Of a DNA stretch of 64,000 nucleotides, positions 53,353-61,436 are shown piece by piece (positions within the stretch are counted from its first letter, which is position 1; each line of letters begins with the position of its first letter). The position numbers were made by a program, and so were the translations under genes. Source of the stretch: Salipiger sp. CCB-MM3 (lineage in GTDB: Bacteria; Pseudomonadota; Alphaproteobacteria; Rhodobacterales; Rhodobacteraceae); contig NZ_CP014598.1 in the NCBI RefSeq assembly GCF_001687105.1, forward strand, positions 1 through 64,000, read 5' to 3'. The notes under the pieces are model-generated. The model was given only the letters and a program-made list of their open reading frames with translations. It had not been told where the DNA came from and did no database searches.

Positions 53353-54204
53353 TTATCCCCCACCAGCGAGGGGCAAATAGCTTTCCATCAAACTTCCGGC
53401 CAGCATGTACCAGCCGTCGATCAGCACGAAGAAGATCACCTTGAACGGCAGCGAGATCAGCACCGGCGGCAGCATCATCATGCCCGCGCTCATCAACACA
53501 GAGGCGACGATCAGGTCAATCACCAGAAACGGCAGGTAGATCAGAAAGCCGATCGAGAAGGCCCGCCGCAGTTCAGAGATCATGAAAGAGGGCACAAGTT
53601 CGCGCCAGCCGGCCGCCTCGGGCGTCGTAGGCACCGGACCCGGCTCCACCGCTGCGCCGCCGGCATCGCTGCGCGCAGCGTAGTCATGAAACAGCGCCAG
53701 ATCCTTCTCGCGCGTGTTGACGTACATGAAGGCCTTGAAGGGCGCGCCGATCCGCTCCAGCGCCTGCTCTTCGGTGATCGAGTTCTCCATCAGCGGCCGC
53801 ACGCCGCCGTCCCACGCATCCTCGAACACCGGCTGCATGACAAAGAAGGTCATGAACAGCGCCATGGCGGTCAGCACCATGTTGGGCGGCGTCTGATTGA
53901 GCCCGAGCGCCGAGCGCAGCATGGAAAAGACGATCACGAAGCGGGTGAAGCTGGTCATGATCACCAGAAGGCCCGGCGCCAGCGACAGCACGGTCATCGC
54001 CGCGATCAGCTGGATGATCCGTCCCGACAGCGTTGCCCGCTCGTCCGAGCCCGCCGGGGCGGAACTCAGCGCATCCCCGATCGCGCCCAGAAGATCCGAG
54101 CCCGCCGATTGCGCGTGCACGCTGCCCGCAGCCGCAAGAAACAGCCCCACCGCCAGAAGCAGGCAGGTCAGCACCGTTCCAAGCTGGCCGCATCGCTGGG
54201 TCAT
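53353..54204 (-). CDS. fliP: Flagellar export gate protein FliP
   Basis: A 283-residue membrane protein with a signal peptide and about four helices. Typical blocks are LSLAPGLLVIMTSFTRFVIV, then LGLNQTPPNMVLTAMALFMT and the C-terminal LPFKVIFFVLIDGWYMLAGS. It is the only core export-gate subunit in the window; fliQ, fliR, flhA and flhB are absent. It overlaps fliN by four bases. Confidence 0.96.
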   Translation of the reverse strand: MTQRCGQLGTVLTCLLLAVGLFLAAAGSVHAQSAGSDLLGAIGDALSSAPAGSDERATLSGRIIQLIAAMTVLSLAPGLLVIMTSFTRFVIVFSMLRSALGLNQTPPNMVLTAMALFMTFFVMQPVFEDAWDGGVRPLMENSITEEQALERIGAPFKAFMYVNTREKDLALFHDYAARSDAGGAAVEPGPVPTTPEAAGWRELVPSFMISELRRAFSIGFLIYLPFLVIDLIVASVLMSAGMMMLPPVLISLPFKVIFFVLIDGWYMLAGSLMESYLPLAGGG

Positions 54205-54533
54205 TCTTCGGACACGTAATCCTTGACGATCTCGATCAGCGAGACCCCAAGCCGGTCGTCCGGCAGCCGCACCAGATCGCCGCGCGCCACGAGGCGCTCG
54301 TTGATCATCACCTCGACCGGCTGGCCGATGCTCTTGTCGAGCTCGATGATCGAGCCCCGGCTGAGCTTGAGCAGCTGCGCAATCGGCATCCGGGTCTGGC
54401 CCAGCACGATCTGAACGTTCAGCCCGACGTTGAGCATCGCGTCGATGCCCTGACTGTCCGGTTTGCCCGGCGCGGGTTTGGGCGCGGCCTCGGCGCCGAT
54501 CTCTTCCTGCTTGGTTTCTGCCTCGTCAGCCAT
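54201..54533 (-). CDS. fliN: Flagellar motor switch protein FliN
   Basis: A 110-residue C-ring subunit. A short charged N-terminus is followed by the SpoA domain: VGLNVQIVLGQTRMPIAQLL, GSIIELDKSIGQPVEVMINE, LVARGDLVRLPDDRLGVSLI. It overlaps fliP by four bases and lies three after the FliH-like gene. Confidence 0.95.
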   Translation of the reverse strand: MADEAETKQEEIGAEAAPKPAPGKPDSQGIDAMLNVGLNVQIVLGQTRMPIAQLLKLSRGSIIELDKSIGQPVEVMINERLVARGDLVRLPDDRLGVSLIEIVKDYVSEE

Positions 54534-54536
54534 CTC

Positions 54537-55205
54537 TTATTCTCCTGCCTGATCCTGCCCGATGGCAGCGTCGATCCGCGCCTTGCTGTCCTCGAGCGCG
54601 CCGAGGATCCGCTGACAGATGTCGTTGAAACTGTAGCTCATCACGCCGTGGTCCCATTCCGCCCGCACGTCACCGGCGGCGAGGGAGGGATCGGATTTCA
54701 CTTCCAGACGCCCGCCAAAGCCCGACTGCCGGGCGATCCGATGCACCTCGGCGCTGGCGCGTTCCGTTGCCTCGGGGGCGAACCACAGCTTCAGCTCCGC
54801 CGCGCCAAGCGCCATGCGCACCGCGCTGCGGGCTTCCTGCGTGGCCTCCGCCTCAGACAGCGAGGCGCTGGCCGCCGGGGCCACCTGCCGCAGCACCGAC
54901 AGGGCAAAGCCAACCATCTGCGCTTCGAGCACGGCGTGATGCGCGTCGGCATCGACATAGAGCGCCTGCAGCGCCGGAGCGACCGCCTCGAGCGCGCTCA
55001 CCTGACGGGCGCTGGCGCTTTGCTGCGCCGCCTGAGAGGCTTCGTCGCGGCCCTGCGACAGCCCGGCCTCAAGCCCTTCGGCATGGGCCTTGGCCACCGC
55101 CGCGTCGAATTCGGCGCGGGTGTAGATCGCCCCGGCGCGGACCTGCTGGCCGCGCGCGGCGGCCTCTGCCTCGGCATCGAAATTACGGTCGAAGATGAAG
55201 CTCAT
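54537..55205 (-). CDS. fliH: FliH-like flagellar assembly protein
   Basis: A 222-residue protein with a charged helical N-terminal half (RAEFDAAVAKAHAEGLEAGL shows the FliH spacing of Gly and Glu) and a C-terminal domain with SLAAGDVRAEWDHGVMSYSF. The position between fliF and fliN is the usual place for fliH. FliH holds the export ATPase FliI, whose gene is not here. Sequence likeness is moderate, so the symbol rests partly on context. Confidence 0.75.
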   Translation of the reverse strand: MSFIFDRNFDAEAEAAARGQQVRAGAIYTRAEFDAAVAKAHAEGLEAGLSQGRDEASQAAQQSASARQVSALEAVAPALQALYVDADAHHAVLEAQMVGFALSVLRQVAPAASASLSEAEATQEARSAVRMALGAAELKLWFAPEATERASAEVHRIARQSGFGGRLEVKSDPSLAAGDVRAEWDHGVMSYSFNDICQRILGALEDSKARIDAAIGQDQAGE

Positions 55206-56911
55206 GTCGCGGACCCTTCTGCCAGCCAGCTCTTCACCACTTTGATCGCGTCTTCGGGCTCACGTTCGATCAGCTCGCCCACGGTGTTGATCCAGCCGCG
55301 CTGCACGCCGCCCTGCACCGAAGCCACGGCCACCATCTCGTCGGACCCGTCGGGCAGCGGGTCGAGCACGGTGCCGCTGTGATAGACCGTCTCGTCGCGG
55401 TTGCCGCCCTGTTGCGCCGAATGAATGTGGGTGACGTTGTTCTGACCGGCCTGCCCCTGAGCGCCCTGAGCGCCCGGCAGGGCCGGGGCGGCGGGAGGGG
55501 CCGGAAGGCCGCCAGCGGCCTCGCCTTCACCCTCGTTGGCGACCATCAGGCGGTTCAGCGCCGGACGCACACCGAGGATCAGCACGGCGGCCACAAGCGC
55601 CAGCGCAAAGAGCCCGCGCAGGATGGTGCCGATATTCTCGGAAAGGATCTGCGTGAAGCTGCGCGAAACCGGCTCCCCCACGTCCATCGAGTAATCCATG
55701 AAGCGCAGGCTCACCACCTCGATGCTGTCTCCGCGCGCCTCGTCAAAGCCCATGGCGCTTTGCACAAGGGCTTCCAGCCGGTCCAGCTCTTCGGCGCTGC
55801 GCTCTTCGTATTCCACCGACCCGTCGGGCTGCACGTTGTAGATGCCGTTCACCAGCACCGCGACCGACATGCGCTCGACGTCACCGGGTTCGCGCACGGT
55901 CTCGACCTGCTTGCCGCCGATCTCGTAGTTGACGATCTCGTTGTTGGTGTTCGAGCTGTTGGTGTTGCCGCCGGGCACCGCGTCGGCCAGAGCGGCGGGC
56001 ACGTCATCGGCGACACCGACTTCACCGCCCGCGGCACGCTGGTCCTGCGTCACCTCCTCGCGGGTCTCGGTCGAGCGCACAACCCGCTGATCGGGATCAT
56101 AGCTCTGCTCGCGCACGACCTGCCGTTCGCTGGTGAGGTCGACGCTGACAGTGACCCGCGCGTTGCCCGCGCCGACCCGGGCCGAGAGGATCTGATTGAT
56201 GCGCTGGCTCAGCCGGTCCTCGATCTGCGCCCGCGCCGATTGCAGCGACGCCTCGCTGCCCGCCTCGCCATCATCCGCAAGGATCGTCTCGCCCGACGCC
56301 GAGAGCACGGTGACCTGCGCAGGGGCGAGATCGGGCACGGCGGACGCAACCAGAGAGCGAATCGCGTGGGCTTGCTTCATGCCGATCTGCCGGGAGCCGC
56401 GCACGATCACCGAGGCCGACGGGGTAGGGCGCTCGCGGGTGAAAGGCTCGCGCTCGGGCAGCACGAGGTGAACTCGCGCGGCCTCGACCCCGTCGATTGT
56501 CTGGATCGAGCGGGCCAACTCGCCCTCCATCGCGCGCATCCGGTTCACTCGCTGCATGAAACTGTTCATGCCCAGCCCGCTCTGCTCGTCGAAGAGTTCC
56601 CAGCCCGGCGTGCCCTCGCTGGGCAGTCCAAGCGAGGCAAGCTCCATACGGGCACGCGCCATTTCTTCGGCGGGAACGCTGACGGCGGTGCCTGCGGTGT
56701 CGGTGCGGCTGCGGATGCCTGCTGCGTCAAGCGAGTCGACGATGCGGGCCGCATCCGCCGGATTGAGATCGCGGTAGAGCGAGACATAGTCGGGCGTGGT
56801 CACCACCGACAGGCCGAAAAACAAAGCAACAACAAGCGCTAGGCCCGTTCCGCCCAGCACCGACAGGCGCTTCCAGCCCAGCGATTTCAGATTTTCCAGT
56901 AGCGCCTGCAC
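55202..56911 (-). CDS. fliF: Flagellar MS-ring protein FliF
   Basis: A 569-residue membrane protein. The first helix is LSVLGGTGLALVVALFFGLS. The periplasmic part has VSLYRDLNPADAARIVDSLD and VDLTSERQVVREQSYDPDQ. The second helix is GLFALALVAAVLILGVRPAL near residue 435, and the C-terminal FliG-binding tail is GELIEREPEDAIKVVKSWLA. It is the first gene of its operon, divergent from fliL, with a palindrome 49 bases upstream. Confidence 0.96.
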   Translation of the reverse strand: MQALLENLKSLGWKRLSVLGGTGLALVVALFFGLSVVTTPDYVSLYRDLNPADAARIVDSLDAAGIRSRTDTAGTAVSVPAEEMARARMELASLGLPSEGTPGWELFDEQSGLGMNSFMQRVNRMRAMEGELARSIQTIDGVEAARVHLVLPEREPFTRERPTPSASVIVRGSRQIGMKQAHAIRSLVASAVPDLAPAQVTVLSASGETILADDGEAGSEASLQSARAQIEDRLSQRINQILSARVGAGNARVTVSVDLTSERQVVREQSYDPDQRVVRSTETREEVTQDQRAAGGEVGVADDVPAALADAVPGGNTNSSNTNNEIVNYEIGGKQVETVREPGDVERMSVAVLVNGIYNVQPDGSVEYEERSAEELDRLEALVQSAMGFDEARGDSIEVVSLRFMDYSMDVGEPVSRSFTQILSENIGTILRGLFALALVAAVLILGVRPALNRLMVANEGEGEAAGGLPAPPAAPALPGAQGAQGQAGQNNVTHIHSAQQGGNRDETVYHSGTVLDPLPDGSDEMVAVASVQGGVQRGWINTVGELIEREPEDAIKVVKSWLAEGSAT

Positions 56912-56959
56912 GTGTCTCGTTGTCCTGCCCTGTCACCCACAGCAAGAATAAACACAACT

Positions 56960-56978
56960 GTTCTTGATCATCAAGAAC
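56960..56978. promoter_or_regulatory. Perfect palindrome in the fliF/fliL divergent region, possible operator
   Basis: GTTCTTGATCATCAAGAAC is a perfect inverted repeat with 9-base arms around one C. It lies 49 bases before the fliF start and 82 before the fliL start, in a 148-base divergent region. The same core TTCTTG...CAAGAA occurs as a palindrome before the sigma factor gene (34138-34155), and single half-sites lie before flgI (near 47486) and before the 26080 gene. It is a good candidate for a flagellar regulator site. Confidence 0.6.
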
Positions 56979-57059
56979 TATACCAGAGGTTCTGCTTGCT
57001 TAACGCGAAGAACCGGCCCATAATATTACAAGATTAACCCCCACTGCCGATGACGGTTC

Positions 57060-57635
57060 ATGGCTGACGCAACAACAACGGAAAATGGGGCTGGCGGCGG
57101 CTCCAAAAAGGGCAAGCTCATCATTGGGCTTGCCGTTGCGCTTGCCTGCACGCTGGCCCTGCTGATCGGCCTTCTGGCCTCGGCCGGCCCGGGGCAGTTG
57201 ATGTCGCTGATCACCGGAGAGCCCCCCGCAGCCGTTCCCGACGAGGCACATGGCGGCACCGACGCCCATGGCGCGCCGCAGGGCCCCGGCGCGCAGAGCC
57301 TCAGCGCCGACGAGCATATCGTCGTGCTGCCGTTTCAAGAGATCATCGTCAACATCACTGCGACCACGGCCACCGGGCGGCAGACCACGCGGTTCCTGAA
57401 GCTCAACCTCGCCATCGTTTATGACTCGCGCATCGCAGGCTCCGAGAAGATCGAGGGCCGCCAACTCTTCATGCGCGACAGTTTTCAGGATTATCTCCGG
57501 CAGCTCAACGAAAGCGATCTGCAGGGCTCGATCGGGCTGACGAAGCTGAAGGCCGAGCTGCTGCGCCGGGCGCGGGCGATCACCGACAGCGAAGCACCGC
57601 AGGAATTCCTCATCGCGGATCTCATCATCCAATGA
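57060..57635 (+). CDS. fliL: Flagellar basal body-associated protein FliL
   Basis: A 191-residue single-pass membrane protein. The helix LIIGLAVALACTLALLIGLL is followed by a linker and the periplasmic FliL domain, ending SEAPQEFLIADLIIQ, with a DLRDSFQDYLRQL-like block (LFMRDSFQDYLRQLNESDLQ). FliL surrounds the stator and affects torque. It starts fliL-fliM-(58557)-motE and overlaps fliM by four bases. Confidence 0.9.
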   Translation: MADATTTENGAGGGSKKGKLIIGLAVALACTLALLIGLLASAGPGQLMSLITGEPPAAVPDEAHGGTDAHGAPQGPGAQSLSADEHIVVLPFQEIIVNITATTATGRQTTRFLKLNLAIVYDSRIAGSEKIEGRQLFMRDSFQDYLRQLNESDLQGSIGLTKLKAELLRRARAITDSEAPQEFLIADLIIQ

Positions 57636-58573
57636 CCGAGCACAGCGAAATCACCATCGACACACGGGCGGTCGAAGAACTGATCGTCGAGCGCGCGAAA
57701 CGCTCTTACACCCGGCTGCCCATGCTCGAGGTGGTCTTTGACCGCTTTGCTCTGTCGCTGGCGCAGGTGCTGAAAAGCTACCTCGGCGCGATGGTCGATG
57801 TGACGCTCAAACAGGTCGACTATTTGACCTGTCAGGACGCCATCGACGCGCTGCCCGATCCCTCGCTGATCGCCGTCACCGAGGCCCTTGAATGGAACGG
57901 TACGATCGCCGCGGTCATGCGCCCCGATCTGCTCTATTCGGTTCTGGAGATTACCTTCGGCGGACGCACCGTGCCGGAAAGCCCGCGCAGCGCCCGCAGT
58001 TTCACCGGGATCGAAAAGCGCGTCGGCAAGAGCTTTTGCGAGAAGACGCTGGGCGAGCTTTCGTCGGCCTTCGAGAAGGTCACGCCCGTGAAGTTCGAGG
58101 TTAGCCACCTCGAGACCAATCCCAAGGCGCTGCTTCTGGCGCCGCCGACCAGTTCCTGCGCGCGCGCGGTGCTCAGCCTCAACATCGAGGACCGGGTAAG
58201 CGAAATGGTCTTCCTGCTGCCCAACACCGCCTTCGACAGCGTCGGCGACGTGCTTTCGCAGAACTTCACCGGGGGCCAGCTTGGCGGCGACACGGGCTGG
58301 CGCCTGAAGCTCACCGAGAAGCTGGGCACCACGGCGATCCCGGTCTCGGCGGTGCTGGGGCAGGCGGTGATGCCGCTGCGCGACGTGCTGTCGTGGATGC
58401 CGGGGCAGGTGCTCGATCTGGGCATGCAGGTGGATGACCCGGTCACCATTTCGGTGATCGGCAAGGATATCGCGAAGGCCGAAGTGGGGCGCCGGAAGAA
58501 CGGCAAGATCGCCCTCAAAGTTTCAGATAAATTGTACGAAGAAGAGGAATTGCCAGATGTCCTTCTTGATTGA
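57632..58573 (+). CDS. fliM: Flagellar motor switch protein FliM
   Basis: A 313-residue C-ring subunit. The middle domain shows the FliM core (LDRFALSLAQVLKSYLG-like; VFDRFALSLAQVLKSYLGAM) and FTGIEKRVGKSFCEKTLGEL. The C-terminal SpoA domain reads MPLRDVLSWMPGQVLDLGMQ. The N-terminal CheY-binding motif of enteric FliM is not obvious, as in other alphaproteobacteria. It overlaps both neighbours. Confidence 0.92.
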   Translation: MTEHSEITIDTRAVEELIVERAKRSYTRLPMLEVVFDRFALSLAQVLKSYLGAMVDVTLKQVDYLTCQDAIDALPDPSLIAVTEALEWNGTIAAVMRPDLLYSVLEITFGGRTVPESPRSARSFTGIEKRVGKSFCEKTLGELSSAFEKVTPVKFEVSHLETNPKALLLAPPTSSCARAVLSLNIEDRVSEMVFLLPNTAFDSVGDVLSQNFTGGQLGGDTGWRLKLTEKLGTTAIPVSAVLGQAVMPLRDVLSWMPGQVLDLGMQVDDPVTISVIGKDIAKAEVGRRKNGKIALKVSDKLYEEEELPDVLLD

Positions 58574-58922
58574 CATTGCCATTCTGGTGCTGCTCGTCGG
58601 AACGCTCACCTATGCGTGGGTCGTTGACCGCCGGGTGCGGGTGCTGATGGCGGCGCTCAAGGACCTCGAGCCGATGATCGGCAGTTTCTCGGCCGCGGTG
58701 GACAAATCCGAAAGCACGGTCACCGCCCTGCGCAGCGCGGGCGAGCAGGTCGCCGACCAGCGCGCGCGCCGCCAGCGTGAACCCGAGGTGTCCCGTGACG
58801 AGGCGCCCTCGTTCCGCACCACCCGCGAACGGCCGTCGCGGCCCAATGGCACGGCGTCTGTGTCTGGCAAATCCGAACTGGTGCGCGGGTTCTTCGAAAC
58901 CGTGCGCAACCGCGAGGCCTGA
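58557..58922 (+). CDS. Small single-pass membrane protein between fliM and motE (DUF6468-like)
   Basis: A 121-residue protein. The N-terminal helix IDIAILVLLVGTLTYAWVVD is followed by RRVRVLMAALKDLEPMIGSF, the pattern of the DUF6468 proteins found in alphaproteobacterial flagellar clusters, and then a disordered Arg-rich tail. It overlaps fliM by 17 bases and motE by one. Function unknown. Confidence 0.75.
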   Translation: MSFLIDIAILVLLVGTLTYAWVVDRRVRVLMAALKDLEPMIGSFSAAVDKSESTVTALRSAGEQVADQRARRQREPEVSRDEAPSFRTTRERPSRPNGTASVSGKSELVRGFFETVRNREA

Positions 58923-59581
58923 TGCCAATGCGACCGATATCCTTCGTCATGATCGGCCTTGCGGTCGCGGTGGTCTCGAAGATCGCCCTGACACTGGCCG
59001 AACAGCCGAAACTGGCGCTGCTCACCGACACGCCGCCAGAACCCGAGCAGACGCTCTTCGTCGGTGCGGCGGCGGCTGCGGCCAGCGAAGAGCCGGAACC
59101 CGCCGCCAAACCCAAGGTCAGCGCCGCCAGCGACGCGCCGCTGCAATGCGAAGACGGACCCGAGGAACTGCTGGCCGAGATCCGCGAAGAACGTGCGCTT
59201 CTGGTCTCCCAGAAAGAGCGCAACGACGCCCGCGAAGCCGAGCTCGATCTCGCGTCCGAGACGCTGGAGGTCGAACAGCAGCGGCTGGCCGACCTGAAGG
59301 TCGAACTCGATGGTCTGCTGGAGAAGGTGAAGGCCGCGCATACATCGGATGTGGACCGGCTGGTGGCGCTCTACCGGAACATGAAGCCCAAGGATGCGGC
59401 GGTGATCATGGACGATCTCGACATCGAGGTTTCCGTCATGGTGCTGGGCACGATGAACGAGCGCGACGCCGCGCCGATCCTTGCCGCGCTGAACCCGGTG
59501 CGGGCGCGGGCGATCTCGCAGATCATCCTTGAGCGTTCGAAGCTGCCGGGCGACCAGCGGCTCGACGACATCAAACTCTGA
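58922..59581 (+). CDS. motE: MotE-family protein, flagellar motor chaperone
   Basis: A 219-residue protein with an N-terminal membrane segment (ISFVMIGLAVAVVSKIALTL), a long coiled coil (about 80-140), and a C-terminal MgtE-N-like domain: LVALYRNMKPKDAAVIMDDL then MNERDAAPILAALNPVRARA. In rhizobia MotE guides the periplasmic motor protein MotC. It overlaps the preceding gene by one base and is the last flagellar gene in the window. Confidence 0.85.
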   Translation: MPMRPISFVMIGLAVAVVSKIALTLAEQPKLALLTDTPPEPEQTLFVGAAAAAASEEPEPAAKPKVSAASDAPLQCEDGPEELLAEIREERALLVSQKERNDAREAELDLASETLEVEQQRLADLKVELDGLLEKVKAAHTSDVDRLVALYRNMKPKDAAVIMDDLDIEVSVMVLGTMNERDAAPILAALNPVRARAISQIILERSKLPGDQRLDDIKL

Positions 59582-59597
59582 ACGGGTTTCCCTCGTG

Positions 59598-59634
59598 AAA
59601 AGCGCCGGCTCACGCATGTGGGTCGGCGCTTTTT
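59598..59634. terminator. Bidirectional terminator between motE and the ABC exporter
   Basis: AAAAGCGCCGGCTCAC and GTGGGTCGGCGCTTTT pair across GCAT with two G-U pairs, followed by more T. The A run on one side and T run on the other serve both converging genes. Confidence 0.88.
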
Positions 59635-59647
59635 GCTGGGCTCGCGA

Positions 59648-61348
59648 TCAGCTCGCCAGTTCGTAATAGGCCGCTTTCGCCTCGATCAGCGCCTCGTGCT
59701 TGCCGCGCTCGACCACACGGCCCTGCTCCAGCACCACGATATGATCCGCGTCGCGCACGGTATTGAGCCGGTGCGCGATGACCAGCGTGGTCCGCCCGAC
59801 CGCCAGCCGAGACAGCGCCGCCTGCACCTCGCGCTCTGTCGTGCGGTCGAGCGCCGAGGTCGCCTCGTCGAGCAGCAGGATCGGCGGGTTCTTCAGAAAG
59901 ACCCGCGCGATGGCCACCCGCTGGCGCTGGCCGCCCGACAGCATCACGCCGCGCTCGCCCACCACCGTATCGAGCCCTTTGGGCAGGGACTCGACCAGCG
60001 GGCCAAGCTGGGCATGCGCCACGGCGGCGAGGATGTCCGCTTCGGTCGCGCCGAGTTTGCCGTAGGCGATATTGTCGCGCAGCGTCCCGCCGAACAGAAA
60101 GACATCCTGCGAGACCAGCCCGATCTGGCTGCGCAGCGAGGCGAGGGTCATCTTGTGGACCGGCACACCGTCGATGCGGATCTCGCCGCCCGTGGGCTCG
60201 TAGAACCGTGGCAGCAGCGCCATCAGGCTCGACTTGCCCGCGCCCGAAGGCCCGACCAGCGCCACCGTCTCGCCGGGATGGATGTCGAGCGAGACATCAT
60301 GCAGCACCCCGCGCGCACCGTCATAGGCAAAGCTGACCTGATCGAAGGTGATTTCGCCGCGAAATTTCGGGGCTTCCTGCGCGTCCGGTGCGTCAGCGAT
60401 ATCGGCCTCGGTTTCCAGCAATTCGGTGTAGCGGCGGAAGCCAGCGATGCCGCGCGGGTAGGTTTCCATCACCGCGGCGATCTTCTCCAGCGGGCGGAAG
60501 AAGACGTTGACCAGCAGCAGGAAGCCGACAAATCCGCCCTCGCTGAGCGAGCCACCAAAGACGAAGCCCGCGCCCGCCACCATCACCACCACCTGCACCA
60601 GCCGCATGCCGCCGTAATGCAGGGCGGTGAGCTTGGCCATGACACGGTACGCGTCGAGCTTGGTTTCGCGGTAGCGCCGGTTGTCCTCTTCGAAAAGCGC
60701 GCGCTCATGCGGCTCGTTCGAGAAGGCCTGCACCACGCGGATGCCGCCAAGGCTTTCTTCCAGACGCACGTTGAAGGCGCCGACCCTGCCATAGATCTCT
60801 TGCCACGCGCGGGTCATGCGCCCGCCGTAGACAGCCACCAGCCAGACCATCACCGGCACGATCACCAGCGTCATCAGCGCCAGCGGCAGATGGATCCACG
60901 CCATCAGGCCAAAGGCCCCGGCGAAGGTCATAATCGCGATAAAGAGATCCTCGGGGCCGTGGTGGGCGACCTCGCCGATCTCTTCGAGGTCGCGGGTCAC
61001 CCGCGCCACCAGCTTGCCGGTCTCGGCGCGGTCGTACCAACGCCAACTGAGCTTGGTGAGATGGGCGAAGGCGCGGCTGCGCATCTCGGTCTCGATGTTG
61101 ATGCCCAGCTTGTGACCCCAGTAGGTGACCACGATCATCAGCCCGGCGTTGACCAGATAGACCAGCACCAGCCCGATCGCCGCCAGAATGGTCAGCGTCC
61201 AGTCGCCCCCCGGCAGCAGATGGTCGATGAAGCCCGCGATGGCCAGCGGGAAAGCTAGCTCCAGCAGCCCCGAGGCGACGGCCGAGCCGAAGTCGAGCCA
61301 GAACAGGCGCATATGGGGGCGATAGTAGGCGAAGAACTGGCGAAGCAT
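59648..61348 (-). CDS. ABC exporter half-transporter (ATPase fused to membrane domain)
   Basis: A 566-residue half-transporter of the MsbA/multidrug type. Residues 1-310 hold about six membrane helices (for example DFGSAVASGLLELAFPLAIA). The ATPase has Walker A GPSGAGKSS (about 374), signature LSGGQRQRV (about 470) and Walker B ILLLDEATSALD. It probably works as a homodimer. It lies downstream of a TonB receptor gene on the same strand, but a strong terminator separates them. A part in siderophore or metal transport is possible from position only. Confidence 0.88.
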   Translation of the reverse strand: MLRQFFAYYRPHMRLFWLDFGSAVASGLLELAFPLAIAGFIDHLLPGGDWTLTILAAIGLVLVYLVNAGLMIVVTYWGHKLGINIETEMRSRAFAHLTKLSWRWYDRAETGKLVARVTRDLEEIGEVAHHGPEDLFIAIMTFAGAFGLMAWIHLPLALMTLVIVPVMVWLVAVYGGRMTRAWQEIYGRVGAFNVRLEESLGGIRVVQAFSNEPHERALFEEDNRRYRETKLDAYRVMAKLTALHYGGMRLVQVVVMVAGAGFVFGGSLSEGGFVGFLLLVNVFFRPLEKIAAVMETYPRGIAGFRRYTELLETEADIADAPDAQEAPKFRGEITFDQVSFAYDGARGVLHDVSLDIHPGETVALVGPSGAGKSSLMALLPRFYEPTGGEIRIDGVPVHKMTLASLRSQIGLVSQDVFLFGGTLRDNIAYGKLGATEADILAAVAHAQLGPLVESLPKGLDTVVGERGVMLSGGQRQRVAIARVFLKNPPILLLDEATSALDRTTEREVQAALSRLAVGRTTLVIAHRLNTVRDADHIVVLEQGRVVERGKHEALIEAKAAYYELAS

Positions 61349-61385
61349 CCGGCTGTCTCCTGAGGCGGTATGGTCTTTCTACGGC

Positions 61386-61414
61386 AAAAGGCGCCGCACC
61401 TGTCGTGCGGCGCC
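61386..61414 (-). terminator. Rho-independent terminator after the TonB receptor
   Basis: On the minus strand GGCGCCGCAC-GACAG-GTGCGGCGCC forms a perfect 10-bp stem followed by TTTT. It lies 23 bases after the receptor stop. Confidence 0.9.
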
Positions 61415-61436
61415 CCGAAGTGTCAGCTGGCGCGGA

